64,000 nt of DNA from Desulfamplus sp. (GCA_015232455.1 JADFZQ010000001.1:186001-250000), one strand, 5' to 3'; positions 1-8,078 are shown, numbered from the stretch's first letter. The notes: a model not told the origin generated them from the sequence alone. Program-made: numbers and translations.

Positions 1-868
1 TGGGCCACTGATCCATGTGGGCACCTGTTGCAATTTCACCTTTTAAGGTCTGGTTTGCATAGCAGTGATAAGCTCCAGATGATACAACATGGTTTAAAAG
101 TGGTTTAAGCGGCTGGGTTACCATTGCCTGAATGGTTAAAACACTTATCGGCAACTTTATTCCAAGCATTCCATAAATAAGTGAGGCAGAATATCCACCA
201 GCAGAGATAAGAACTTTGCTTGTGTTGATTGTGCCACGACTTGTCTCAACTGACACGATTTTGCCGTTTTTAGTGTTGACAGCAGTAGCTTCAGTTTGCT
301 GATGGATTTGAACACCATATTTTGAAGCACCTTTTGCAAGTCCCCACACCACAGCGTCATGCCGAACAATACCACCAGGTGGGTGAAACATTGCTCCATG
401 AATAGGAAAGGTTATATCTTCTGAGATATTTAGTGCTGGAACAAGCTCTTTTGCCTCTTTTGCATCAAGTAAATGGCTCTCAACACCGTGAAACTGTGCA
501 GTTGCAATGGTCATTCTGGCAGCTTTCATTGCAGCTTCACTGTGCATGAGGTTAAGGTTTCCGCAGTTGTTGAACATAAGGTTATAATCTAACTCTTTTG
601 TCAAAACTGGCCACAGGTCTAATGCTTCCTTATATAAAGGAACATTATACTGTGTTCTCTGATTGGCACGGACAATTGCTGTGTTTCTGCCAGCACCACC
701 AAAACCAATGTAGTTTTTCTCTATAATAGCTACATCAGTAATACCATGCTCTTTTGCAAGAAAATAGGCAGTGGCAAGGCTATGTAGTCCGCCTCCTATG
801 ATTACCACATCATAACTTGATTTTAGTTGGGTTTTTTCTCCCCATAATGGTTTGTATTTACCAAACAT
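1..868 (-). CDS. soxB: Sarcosine oxidase beta-subunit-like FAD oxidoreductase (partial, C-terminus beyond left edge)
   Basis: Translating the minus strand from the ATG at 868 gives 289 codons without a stop, so the gene runs off the left edge. The N-terminus has a dinucleotide-binding beta-alpha-beta fold (DVVIIGGGLHSLATAYFLA, residues about 20-38), followed by an acidic strand end (IIEKNYIGFGGAGRNTAIVRAN) and GGIVRHDAVVWGLAKGA. This pattern is typical of the beta subunit of heterotetrameric sarcosine oxidase, within the DadA/glycine oxidase family (usual length about 400 residues). In the family the enzyme oxidatively demethylates sarcosine to glycine. The other subunits (alpha, gamma, delta) are not visible. 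In an anaerobe the electron acceptor may not be oxygen; a related amino-acid dehydrogenase is the main alternative. Confidence 0.8.
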   Translation of the reverse strand, partial: MFGKYKPLWGEKTQLKSSYDVVIIGGGLHSLATAYFLAKEHGITDVAIIEKNYIGFGGAGRNTAIVRANQRTQYNVPLYKEALDLWPVLTKELDYNLMFNNCGNLNLMHSEAAMKAARMTIATAQFHGVESHLLDAKEAKELVPALNISEDITFPIHGAMFHPPGGIVRHDAVVWGLAKGASKYGVQIHQQTEATAVNTKNGKIVSVETSRGTINTSKVLISAGGYSASLIYGMLGIKLPISVLTIQAMVTQPLKPLLNHVVSSGAYHCYANQTLKGEIATGAHMDQWP

Positions 869-1035
869 AAGCCTTCTCTTAAAATTTAATGTAAGGTTAT
901 TAAAATGGTGATTGTATAAAAATTTTTGTGCAAAATTCTCAATAAAGATTTACTTATTTAATATCAATAATGAAAAACCAGATACTCAATGAAATGAATT
1001 ATGTCAAGAAATATTTCTTTTCAAGAATGTAATGC

Positions 1036-2424
1036 TTACACCAACTCAAGTAACGCTACAGATTCAATATGAAAAGTGTGGGGAAACATATCAACAGGCT
1101 GAACCTCAACAACTTTATATTGGGACTGAAGCATAGAAATATCACGTGCTAAAGTAGCTGGATTGCATGATACATAGACAATTTTTTTAGGTGCAAGTGC
1201 AATAACCTGCTCCACAACATCTTTGTGCATACCCACCCTTGGCGGATCAATAATCATAACATCGCATTGTTTGTGTATAGATGGAAGAACATCCTTTATA
1301 TCTCCAACATGAAATGAACAATTTTGAATACTATTTAATGCAGCATTTTTATTTGCATCTTGAACCGCACTTTCAACAATCTCAATCCCTGTTACCTGTT
1401 TAGCATCTTTTGAGAGCCAAATAGGAATTGTCCCAGTCCCTGAATAGAGATCAAGAACATGCTCGCTGCCTGATAAATCTGCATACTTAGAGACTAATGA
1501 GTATAAAGTTTCAGCTCCTTTTGTGTTGGTCTGAAAAAACGAATTTGCTGAGATTTCAAATGTGAAATCGCCAAGTTTTTCCTTAATAGAGTTCTCACCA
1601 GCAATAACTTTTTCATACTCACCAACTGAAATTGAAGCCTTTTTTGATGTGATATTATTAATAACTGATGTAATTTGAGGGTATTTATTCATTAATTTGT
1701 GAGCTAATGGAGTTAAGATATTATCATTTTCCTGCTTTGTAACGATATTCACCATCCAAGTTCCAAAGGCAGCAGAGTTTCTAAGCATCACAAAACGCCA
1801 AAAACCTTCGTGGCTTTTAAAGTTGTATGCTGGCAAGCCAGACTCTTTAATATATATTCTAATATCATTTAAAATTTGATTACCAATATCAGGTTGAATT
1901 AGGCACTTTTCAATATCTATAATTTTATCAAATGTTCCCGGAACATGAAGCCCCAAACCAAAATCTTTTTTAATTTCAATATTTGCAAGCTCTTCAGGCG
2001 ATAACCATCTGCGATCACTGCACGAGAACTCCATTTTGTTTCTAAATCCAAAAATATTTTCAGATGGAATAACATCTTTAACTAAAATGCCCTTTAGTAG
2101 CCCGATATGTTCAAGAGAGTCGATAACATGCTGCTTTTTATATTTAAGCTGCTCACTATATGGCAACGCCTGCCAACGGCATCCGCCACAGTTCCCAGCA
2201 TAAGAACATGGAGCTTTTTGACGCAGAGGCGATGATTCAATAAGCTCTAGAAGCCCCCCTTCTGCATAGTTTTTCTTTTTTCTGGTTATTCTAACTCTTA
2301 CTTTGTCCCCGGGAAGTGTTCTATCAACAAATATTGGAAAGCCGTCAGGTTTTGCTATTCCCATACCGCCAAATGCAAGGTCAATTATTTCAAGTTCTGT
2401 GGTTTTTCCTTTTTGAAATGCCAT
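1036..2424 (-). CDS. rlmD: 23S rRNA (uracil-5-)-methyltransferase, RlmD/RumA family
   Basis: The 462-residue protein has an N-terminal TRAM-like RNA-binding domain (about 8-65). Cysteines in CSYAGNCGGCRWQ (about 73-85) and a later KCLIQ are the expected ligands of a 4Fe-4S cluster. A Rossmann methyltransferase domain follows, with DLYSGTGTIPIWLS (SAM-binding), DPPRVGMHKDVV and the catalytic VSCNPATLARD near the C-terminus. Family members make 5-methyluridine in 23S rRNA using SAM. TrmA/RlmD-type paralogues with another target uridine cannot be excluded. The gene stands alone, with a 260-bp gap to the divergent hydrolase gene. Confidence 0.88.
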   Translation of the reverse strand: MAFQKGKTTELEIIDLAFGGMGIAKPDGFPIFVDRTLPGDKVRVRITRKKKNYAEGGLLELIESSPLRQKAPCSYAGNCGGCRWQALPYSEQLKYKKQHVIDSLEHIGLLKGILVKDVIPSENIFGFRNKMEFSCSDRRWLSPEELANIEIKKDFGLGLHVPGTFDKIIDIEKCLIQPDIGNQILNDIRIYIKESGLPAYNFKSHEGFWRFVMLRNSAAFGTWMVNIVTKQENDNILTPLAHKLMNKYPQITSVINNITSKKASISVGEYEKVIAGENSIKEKLGDFTFEISANSFFQTNTKGAETLYSLVSKYADLSGSEHVLDLYSGTGTIPIWLSKDAKQVTGIEIVESAVQDANKNAALNSIQNCSFHVGDIKDVLPSIHKQCDVMIIDPPRVGMHKDVVEQVIALAPKKIVYVSCNPATLARDISMLQSQYKVVEVQPVDMFPHTFHIESVALLELV

Positions 2425-2500
2425 ATATTATTCCTATAAAACTTATTCTTGTAAAATTATTAAATCTTTATCTTGATCTTTCTCTCTATAATGGAGAAAG

Positions 2501-2659
2501 ATGTTAAAAAGAGTAAATGAAGGTTCCTGCCGCAAAAAAAGAACAGAGTATGAGCAAGTGCTTCGTAATCAAAAAAGTGGTGAAAACATTATTGGCTTGA
2601 ACTCTTATATTATTTGTGCCATAAAAACAAGCATCAGAAAAGAGACAATATATCAATAA
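2501..2659 (+). CDS. Possible 52-residue small ORF (doubtful)
   Basis: An ATG at 2501 preceded closely by GGAGAAAG opens a 52-codon frame (MLKRVNEGSCRKKRTEYE...), basic at the N-terminus and unlike any family I know. It ends inside the upstream copy of a 53-bp-spaced direct repeat that also covers the start of the hydrolase gene. Without homologues this could be chance. Confidence 0.2.
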   Translation: MLKRVNEGSCRKKRTEYEQVLRNQKSGENIIGLNSYIICAIKTSIRKETIYQ

Positions 2660-2733
2660 AATTTACATTTAATAACAAAAAATAAAAATGAAAAGAGACA
2701 ATATATCAATAAAATTTGCATCTGATAATAAAA
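2637..2733 (+). repeat. Direct repeat covering the hydrolase start region
   Basis: The 28 bases at 2637-2664 (starting GAAAAGAGACAATATATC) recur exactly at 2690-2717. Similarity continues for another 16 bases with four mismatches, a period of 53 bp. The downstream copy contains the first codons of the hydrolase gene. The upstream copy reads CAGAAAAG where the other has ATGAAAAG, so it lacks the start codon. It looks like a local tandem duplication that has since diverged. Confidence 0.85.
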
Positions 2734-3443
2734 TGATTAATGGAATGCTCCATCTTCCTGATAAAGAAAAATATCCATTCAATTCAAAGACTCCACTTGT
2801 GGTTGGCTCTCATGGTCTTGAAGGTTCAATGGAGTCAGCAAAACAGCAGCTATTTGCACAGATTTTGCCAGAAAATGGTTTTGCATTTTTAAGATTTGAC
2901 CACAGAGGTTGTGGAAAGAGTGAAGGAAATTTTGTTGAAGATACTTCGCTTTTAAAAAGGGTTCAAGATATGCTTTGTGCAGTTGACTATACCCTTAGCC
3001 TTAAACTTACAGGTGAGCAGATTTTTCTCTTTGGCAGTAGCCTTGGAGGCTCAACCTGTATTGCAACATGGTCAAAACTTGTGAATAAAGGATTGATTCC
3101 ATTAGGAGCAATTTTATGTGCTGCCCCAGTTAATAGCCTAACAATCCAAAGAATTCCATTAAATGGCAATGAACATCGCCCTACCCTTCCAATGAGTTTT
3201 TTTGAGGAAAATCTTCTATTTGACCTTACAGATAAAGCAAAAGATTTGAGTAATATCCTTATATTTCATGGTGATAATGATAAAACAGTGCCAGTTGAGA
3301 ATGGCTACAACCTATATAATAATGCAAAAGAGCCTAAAAAATTGATTGTTCTAAAAGATGGGGATCACCAAATGACAAATAGAGATGACCAAAAGCTCTT
3401 TGAAGTTGAGTCATTGGCATGGTTAAAAAAGGGTTTTATATAA
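2688..3443 (+). CDS. Alpha/beta hydrolase (serine hydrolase)
   Basis: The 251-residue protein has the hallmarks of the alpha/beta hydrolase fold: GSHGLEGSMES (oxyanion region, about 41-51), RFDHRGCGKSEGN, the nucleophile elbow GSSLGGS (about 115-121), the acid HGDNDKTVP and the histidine in DGDHQM near the C-terminus. It resembles small cytosolic esterase/acyl-aminopeptidase-like hydrolases of unknown substrate. No signal peptide is seen. Its 3' end overlaps the convergent cinA by 8 bp. The start lies within the second copy of a 53-bp-spaced direct repeat, and no clear Shine-Dalgarno is visible. Confidence 0.8.
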   Translation: MKRDNISIKFASDNKMINGMLHLPDKEKYPFNSKTPLVVGSHGLEGSMESAKQQLFAQILPENGFAFLRFDHRGCGKSEGNFVEDTSLLKRVQDMLCAVDYTLSLKLTGEQIFLFGSSLGGSTCIATWSKLVNKGLIPLGAILCAAPVNSLTIQRIPLNGNEHRPTLPMSFFEENLLFDLTDKAKDLSNILIFHGDNDKTVPVENGYNLYNNAKEPKKLIVLKDGDHQMTNRDDQKLFEVESLAWLKKGFI

Positions 3444-4788
3444 TCTCTCGCCGCAAAATATCCATTGCTTTAACGGCAAACATCTTTTTATTCATAGCTC
3501 TATCCCCAAAAGTGAATTGGAAACGGTATCCTTTTGTAAATACTTTTCCATTAATATCTTTACCAGCAACTCCTATACAGATTGTTCCAACCGGTTTATC
3601 TTCACTTCCACCGCCAGGTCCAGCAATGCCTGATGTTGCAACTCCATAATCTGCCCCTGCAATATTCATAACTCCTTGTGCCATCTCTTTTGCGGTCTCT
3701 TCATGCACAGCACCGTATTTGATAAGGGTATCAGGATTTACTCCAAGAATATTTATCTTTGCTTCATTTGAGTATGTAACTGCCGACATAAGAAAATAGC
3801 TTGAACTTCCAGCAACATCAGTGAGCATACTACCTATAAGCCCGCCAGTGCAGCTTTCAGCAACAGCAACAGTTTTTTGTTTTAAAGTAAGGAGTCTGCC
3901 AAGTTCTTGCTCCATGTTAAGTCCTGTGTATGAAAAGATATAATCACCAAGCCTTGATGAGACCCAATTTCCAGCATCAGCCATAGCTTTTTCTATAGAG
4001 AGATCACCCTTATTCTCTTTTACATTGAACTCAGATTCTTTTTTACTTCCAAAATCTCCCACATTTCCGCTAAATTTTACCTCAATCAACGGTATAGATG
4101 CCCTAAACCCAAGTTTAAGATTTGGAAATTGTTCATTAAATCCTTTAAGTTTACTACTGATTTTTGATTCTGACAGTCCAAATAGTTTAAATCGTGTAAT
4201 GAAATTTCTTGAGCTGTCTATATTAATATTTTGAAAAAAACGTTTGTTGATAATTGGCAAAACACTTTGTTCATACATTGGTTTCATCTCTCTTGGCACA
4301 CCCGGCATAAAAAAGAATATGGTTTTACCAAGCTCTATATGAAATCCAGGGGCTGTTCCATAAAAATTTTCCATCACACCAGCACGCGAAGGGAGCATTG
4401 CCTGTTTTATATTATCATCTGATAAAATCCAGTCTCTTTTACTGAAATATGATTTCATAGAGTCCAATGCAATCTGATTAAGAGAGATAATATCGCCAGA
4501 TGCAAGGGCTGCTGCTTCAGCACTTAGATCGTCAGAAGTTGGACCAAGACCTCCAGTAACTAATACAATATCTGCTTGCTTTTGGCTTGAATCAGCTCTT
4601 GTTGCTATCTCCTTTATTATCCTTGCAATATCTTCAATACTATCACCTACACAACTAATACGAAGAACCTCAATGTCAGATTCTCTCAATTTACGAGATA
4701 ACCAACTTGAATTTGTGTCGTCAATATCACCCCATAAAACTTCATCACCTGTTGATAGAATCTCAGCTTTAATGCTTTTGTTAGTCAT
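3436..4788 (-). CDS. cinA: CinA family protein (MoCF domain plus NMN amidohydrolase domain)
   Basis: 450 residues in two domains. The N-terminal MoaB/MoCF-like domain begins AEILSTGDEVLWGDIDDTNSSWL and has VTGGLGPTSDDLSAEA (about 78-93). The C-terminal CinA/PncC domain (about 290-450) has VAVAESCTGGLIGSML and ATSGIAGPGGG. The family degrades nicotinamide mononucleotide to nicotinate mononucleotide, or acts on ADP-ribose through the N-terminal domain, in pyridine nucleotide salvage. A charged insertion around residues 232-256 (Lys/Glu/Asn-rich) separates the two halves. It is not part of the recA cluster, which lies 9 kb away, although cinA-recA linkage is common elsewhere. Confidence 0.9.
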   Translation of the reverse strand: MTNKSIKAEILSTGDEVLWGDIDDTNSSWLSRKLRESDIEVLRISCVGDSIEDIARIIKEIATRADSSQKQADIVLVTGGLGPTSDDLSAEAAALASGDIISLNQIALDSMKSYFSKRDWILSDDNIKQAMLPSRAGVMENFYGTAPGFHIELGKTIFFFMPGVPREMKPMYEQSVLPIINKRFFQNINIDSSRNFITRFKLFGLSESKISSKLKGFNEQFPNLKLGFRASIPLIEVKFSGNVGDFGSKKESEFNVKENKGDLSIEKAMADAGNWVSSRLGDYIFSYTGLNMEQELGRLLTLKQKTVAVAESCTGGLIGSMLTDVAGSSSYFLMSAVTYSNEAKINILGVNPDTLIKYGAVHEETAKEMAQGVMNIAGADYGVATSGIAGPGGGSEDKPVGTICIGVAGKDINGKVFTKGYRFQFTFGDRAMNKKMFAVKAMDILRREII

Positions 4789-4857
4789 ATTATTTTTACT
4801 CCAAAATAGGGATAAGAGATATATTTTTACTCAGGAATTTCAATACAATCTTAAATT

Positions 4858-4885
4858 GTAGAGACGCACGGCCGTGCGTCTCTAC
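4858..4885. repeat. 28-bp perfect palindrome, GTAG type 1
   Basis: The half-site GTAGAGACGCACGG is followed directly by its exact reverse complement. The element lies between cinA and the ABC permease gene. It shares outer ends (GTAG-R-GA...TC-Y-CTAC) and length with the palindrome at 39251-39278, but has a different core. There is no T-tract, so a terminator role is weak. A REP-like mobile repeat is the best guess. Confidence 0.75.
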
Positions 4886-4964
4886 TTATGCGAAAAATCA
4901 CTCTTTATCCAAATCTCTATTCTATTAAAATGAAATCAAGGTTCAATTCAAGTTTACAAGAACT

Positions 4965-5999
4965 CTATTTAAACCTAACCCTTGGATCGACAATGGCAAC
5001 GCAAATATCAGAAAGGATATTGCCAATCATAAACAGCAGAGATGAGATAACCAAAATTCCCATAACTACTGGATAATCTCTATCTACAACAGATTCATAA
5101 CCCAAAAGCCCCATGCCATTAATATTGAACACTTTTTCAATTAAAAATGAGCCTGTCAAAACAACAGAGATATTATTTCCAAAACTTGTTGCAATTGGAA
5201 TCAGACTGTTTCTTAAAGCGTGTCTAAAGATAGCCTGTTTAAATGATAAACCTTTAGCAACTGCGGTTCTTACGTAATCGGCAGATAACTGATCCATAAG
5301 AGTGTTTTTCATAAGAAGAGTCATCACAGAAAAAGAGCCGATTATATATGCAGACAGTGGTAAAACAGTATGCCATAAAATATCTCTTATCTTTTCTGTA
5401 AGTGAAAGGTCGTTAAAAATATCAGAGGTAAACCCGCCTAATGGAAAGATGTCCATGCGAGAAGCAAAAAGCACAAGAAGCATCACTCCTGCAACCCACC
5501 CGGGAATGGCATATCCCACAAAAATCACAATTGAGGTGAGGTTGTCAAAGCCTGTGCGATGTCTTACTGCCTTTGCAATTCCAAGAGGGATACAGACCCC
5601 ATAAACAATCACCATTGTCAAAAGTCCAAAATAGAGTGAAATTGGAATACGCTCTTTTATCATATCCCATACAGGATCGTAGTATCTTGTTGAGCTTCCA
5701 AGATCGCCTTTTAAAACTTTGGATAGCCACAGCCAATAACTTGTTATTATTGGCTTATCAAAGCCATAATACTCTTTAAGCTGCTGAATCTGCTCCTCTG
5801 AAAGTGGTTGCCCTGAATTTTCTCTGCCTGCCCCGCGTGATAGTCCGCTGCCACCTTCTGTCTGCATCTGGCGAGCTTGAGAGATCATTCTCTCAACAGG
5901 ACCACCCGGCACAAAGCGAGTAATTGCAAACACCATGATAGTAATGCCGATAAATGTTGGAATAATAAGCAGAAATCTTCTTATAAAATATGCTGTCAT
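4965..5999 (-). CDS. ABC transporter permease, oligopeptide/YejB type
   Basis: The 344-residue integral membrane protein begins MTAYFIRRFLLIIPTFIGITIMVF, the typical start of DppB/OppB/YejB permeases, and is followed by a periplasmic loop (about 30-100). The C-terminal half carries the cytoplasmic EAA loop (RTAVAKGLSFKQAIFRHALRNSLIP, about 240-264) that docks on the ATPase. The loop insert GGSGLSRGAGRENSGQ resembles YejB-like members, which import peptides or microcin C. Partners (YejE-type permease, YejF ATPase, YejA receptor) would be expected downstream but the next genes are unrelated cassette-like genes upstream and cinA downstream, so this permease is an orphan in the window. It may be the broken end of an operon interrupted by the island. 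Confidence 0.85.
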   Translation of the reverse strand: MTAYFIRRFLLIIPTFIGITIMVFAITRFVPGGPVERMISQARQMQTEGGSGLSRGAGRENSGQPLSEEQIQQLKEYYGFDKPIITSYWLWLSKVLKGDLGSSTRYYDPVWDMIKERIPISLYFGLLTMVIVYGVCIPLGIAKAVRHRTGFDNLTSIVIFVGYAIPGWVAGVMLLVLFASRMDIFPLGGFTSDIFNDLSLTEKIRDILWHTVLPLSAYIIGSFSVMTLLMKNTLMDQLSADYVRTAVAKGLSFKQAIFRHALRNSLIPIATSFGNNISVVLTGSFLIEKVFNINGMGLLGYESVVDRDYPVVMGILVISSLLFMIGNILSDICVAIVDPRVRFK

Positions 6000-6015
6000 T
6001 TAATTTTTATAGTTG

Positions 6016-6261
6016 TTATTTGTAATGATTTGTAATTGTTATTATTTCAGCTTCATTATCAATTAATATAAATACCGCCCTGTATTTTAAATCTAATCTA
6101 AATGAATATATTTTTAAGTGTTTTGGCTCTAAAAGCTCAACATTTAAAGATGGATGACTTATATCTTGTTCAAATAACTTTTCTGCTTTACGAAATTTTC
6201 TTTCAAGCTTGTGGATACTAAGATATTGTTTTATACTCTCTTTTAAAGGCTTGATTTTCAT
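6016..6261 (-). CDS. RelE/ParE-superfamily toxin
   Basis: The 81-residue basic protein ends in LKYRAVFILIDNEAEIITITNHYK, the beta-sheet core typical of RelE/ParE/YafQ-type toxins, most of which cleave mRNA at the ribosome. The N-terminal half (KIKPLKESIKQYLSIHKLERKFRKAEKLF) forms the two helices. Its start overlaps the upstream antitoxin stop by 4 bp, which implies translational coupling. The exact target is unknown. Confidence 0.72.
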   Translation of the reverse strand: MKIKPLKESIKQYLSIHKLERKFRKAEKLFEQDISHPSLNVELLEPKHLKIYSFRLDLKYRAVFILIDNEAEIITITNHYK

Positions 6262-6503
6262 TTTTCAAGATACACCGTTGATGTTTCTAAACCTTCTTTT
6301 ACATCGTTAACGAAATCTTGACTATAACCAGCTTTTGTTAATTCTTTTACAACAGAATCAAGAGACATTTGTTTGTCATACTCTTCTAATTTAAAATTCT
6401 CTTTTCTAATTATTATCTCAACATTTCTAAAAAGTAGCTCTTTTATTATGTCTAAAAGCTTATGGTTAATATCATCGTTTTTTACATTAAGAATTGCCTG
6501 CAT
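6258..6503 (-). CDS. Antitoxin partner of the RelE-like toxin
   Basis: 81 residues (MQAILNVKNDDINHKLLDIIKELLFRNVEIIIRKENFKLEEYDKQMSLDSVVKEL...). The gene immediately precedes and overlaps the toxin gene by 4 bp, the usual antitoxin-first order. The N-terminal segment resembles the beta-alpha strand of small antitoxins, and the acidic C-terminal helix (DVKEGLETSTVYLEK) would wrap the toxin. The family is not firmly recognised; the call rests mainly on position. Confidence 0.62.
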   Translation of the reverse strand: MQAILNVKNDDINHKLLDIIKELLFRNVEIIIRKENFKLEEYDKQMSLDSVVKELTKAGYSQDFVNDVKEGLETSTVYLEK

Positions 6504-6527
6504 TTTGATGTCCTATTTTAAATGTTT

Positions 6528-6998
6528 TCAAGATGATGGCAGCCAACCATCTGAAAGAATATCGCTAACAGACCAAAGGCATATTTCAGGAAAGTTATCT
6601 AATCCAGTCTCTTTTGATGCTTGATAAACAGCATCTCCCCATATAATCTCAAGCCATTGAACATCATCTAATTTTACTTTCAGACTTGGCACCTCTTTTA
6701 GATGGATAGAGATTGCTTTTCGTTGATTACGGATTGTTAGTTGCCAACTTCTGCTTTGGCATTCAGGTTGAAATTGCCATTTAAGAAGATGTGCTATCAA
6801 AACGACCATACGGTTGGCAAGCTCACGTTGTTCAATTTTACCTACATCCTCTATCTCCTCTGCAATATGTTCAATATCCAAAAACTCAAACTTCTTATTA
6901 CGAACTAACCACGCCTGCTCATTTGCCCATGCAACAATGTCTGTTTCATAATCAATCAATGAGCAGTTTTCTCTTTGTAGAGCCTGATGAGCAGTCAT
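6528..6998 (-). CDS. DUF29 family protein (intact copy)
   Basis: 156 residues from the ATG at 6998. The frame is open further upstream, but that part crosses the predicted attC core and cassette leader. The sequence LIDYETDIVAWANEQAWLV...FEFLDIEHIAEEIEDVG...LIAHLLKWQ is characteristic of DUF29, a helical family of unknown function that is frequent in accessory regions. The 5' 411 bp of this locus are duplicated at 8186-8597, where the C-terminal third is missing. The real C-terminus here is SLKVKLDDVQWLEIIWGDAVYQ...DGWLPSS. Function unknown; cassette position suggests an accessory or toxin/defence role. Confidence 0.8.
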   Translation of the reverse strand: MTAHQALQRENCSLIDYETDIVAWANEQAWLVRNKKFEFLDIEHIAEEIEDVGKIEQRELANRMVVLIAHLLKWQFQPECQSRSWQLTIRNQRKAISIHLKEVPSLKVKLDDVQWLEIIWGDAVYQASKETGLDNFPEICLWSVSDILSDGWLPSS

Positions 6999-7096
6999 AG
7001 ATTTTGTCCTCAAACATTCTTGAATAATATTAGCCCGGCGATAAATCGCACGGCTAAGGAGTGTAAAAAGTCCAGTAAAGTGGACTGTAATAACAA
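6686..7096 (-). repeat. DUF29 cassette 5' repeat, copy 1
   Basis: Nearly identical to 8186-8597, with a handful of substitutions and one single-base indel. It covers the cassette core, a leader with two small hairpins and the first two thirds of DUF29. The right edge falls at the predicted crossover point of the attC core (shared TTGTTATTAC on the minus strand, preceded by A here and by G in copy 2). Confidence 0.88.
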
Positions 7097-7177
7097 TTAG
7101 CTCAACACAGCCACGCCCGACAAACTCCAAAAGTACCGCTCACGTCCTGCTTGGTCTGGTGCAGCGTTTGGTTAAAA
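7091..7177 (-). repeat. attC-like site 1 (between MNT and DUF29)
   Basis: On the minus strand it starts TTTTAACC, 38 nt after the MNT stop, and ends ATTGTTA immediately before the DUF29 cassette leader. The arms are imperfectly complementary (CGCTGCACCAGACC against GGCTGTGTTGAGC). It is 87 bp long, like the other sites. The weakest of the four in base pairing; supported by its position and by the repeat edge. Confidence 0.55.
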
Positions 7178-7215
7178 TGATGTTTGCTAAATCTTTAAAC
7201 TTACATGCTCATCTT

Positions 7216-7530
7216 TCACGCTACCAGAACACCACTTTGAGCATAATCTACTATCAGTGATTTTTCATTTTTCCACTCTTCAGGCGTAAAAGCAGTTGCG
7301 TCAATAGGAGCAAAGACCTGATAAATAGCTTCCGTCAAAATATCAATGCGTTCCCAATAGCTCATATCAGAAAAACTTGATGAGATTACTATCAAATCAA
7401 TATCGCTATAGTCACGGGCTGTATTAACAGCATGAGAGCCAAACAAGATAAGTTGATCAACTATTATGTTAATTGACTCTAATGCTTTCTTGAATTGCCT
7501 GATTTTCTTTAAAACTGCGTCTTGATCCAT
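7216..7530 (-). CDS. mntA: MNT-domain minimal nucleotidyltransferase (antitoxin of HEPN/MNT pair)
   Basis: 104 residues with the polymerase-beta-type motif GS-X10-DXD (LFGSHAVNTARDYSDIDLIVIS, about 30-51). In HEPN/MNT modules this enzyme adds AMP to the HEPN toxin and silences it. The gene overlaps the 3' end of the HEPN gene by 22 bp, so the two are translated together. A third acidic residue is plausible in FAPIDATAFTPEEW. It is followed by attC-like site 1. Confidence 0.82.
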   Translation of the reverse strand: MDQDAVLKKIRQFKKALESINIIVDQLILFGSHAVNTARDYSDIDLIVISSSFSDMSYWERIDILTEAIYQVFAPIDATAFTPEEWKNEKSLIVDYAQSGVLVA

Positions 7531-7889
7531 TTCAATAATTCCTTGCTTTTATTAAGAATATTGTTTGTTACTTCTTCCGTATATACAGCCTGTAATTTTG
7601 CCATATCATCAGGGTAACGAGTGGCAACGCTTGCTGTATTCAGCTTTACAATAAATTTCTCTAATTCCTGTTCCGGCTTTTTTTCAATTTTTTCTAACAG
7701 ATAAAGCAGGTTATGTGTTTTGGGAGGAACTTCATTAAAGCTTTTATGATAAAGACCTTTCAACGCCTTTTCAATGGACAGATGACTCATAAAGACAGCA
7801 TAAAAATAACGCCCACTGTTTTGCATAACATCGGCAGTATCCATATCATAATCAGCCTGTTTAAGCCATTCTTCATGTTTATCACTCAT
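7509..7889 (-). CDS. hepT: HEPN-domain protein (toxin of HEPN/MNT pair)
   Basis: The 126-residue all-alpha protein starts EEWLKQADYDMDTADVMQNSGRYFYAVFMSHLSIEKALKGLYH, followed by PPKTHNLLYLLEKI and RYPD, the pattern of the PF05168 HEPN family. The canonical RX4-6H RNase motif is not clean here (KTHN instead), so RNase activity is uncertain. It lies upstream of and overlaps the MNT gene. A 36-nt perfect palindrome at 7931-7966 lies 42 nt upstream of its start and may be its operator. Confidence 0.8.
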   Translation of the reverse strand: MSDKHEEWLKQADYDMDTADVMQNSGRYFYAVFMSHLSIEKALKGLYHKSFNEVPPKTHNLLYLLEKIEKKPEQELEKFIVKLNTASVATRYPDDMAKLQAVYTEEVTNNILNKSKELLKWIKTQF

Positions 7890-7930
7890 TTTATATCCTT
7901 TTCGGCGTATAGTGGTAAGAACCTGCCGAT

Positions 7931-7966
7931 GATACTATTTTAAATAACATTATTTAAAATAGTATC
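7931..7966. promoter_or_regulatory. Perfect 17-bp inverted repeat upstream of the HEPN gene
   Basis: GATACTATTTTAAATAA, a 2-nt spacer, then its exact reverse complement. The element is AT-rich and has no T-tract. It lies 42-77 nt before the HEPN start codon, where a promoter and autoregulatory operator would be expected. It could instead be the remnant end of a small mobile repeat. Confidence 0.5.
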
Positions 7967-8078
7967 AGATTGTTAAGTTGAATAGCCTGAAATTATGGGT
8001 TAATATTTTTTGATTGGATATTTGACTAAAAAACACCGCCTTATATCTACCCATATCAGCAATTCTAAATTTGAAATT

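Noticed and set aside
157-399. 80-residue minus-strand ORF at the left edge
   Set aside because: It lies in another frame of the soxB-like gene, whose own frame is open and matches a known family throughout.
4858-4885. Palindrome considered as a terminator of cinA or the permease
   Set aside because: No T-tract on either strand, and a sister palindrome of the same length lies in a different context.
7001-7130. Upstream extension of the DUF29 frame to 7130
   Set aside because: The added residues run through the attC core and cassette leader and do not resemble DUF29; the ATG at 6998 fits the family start.
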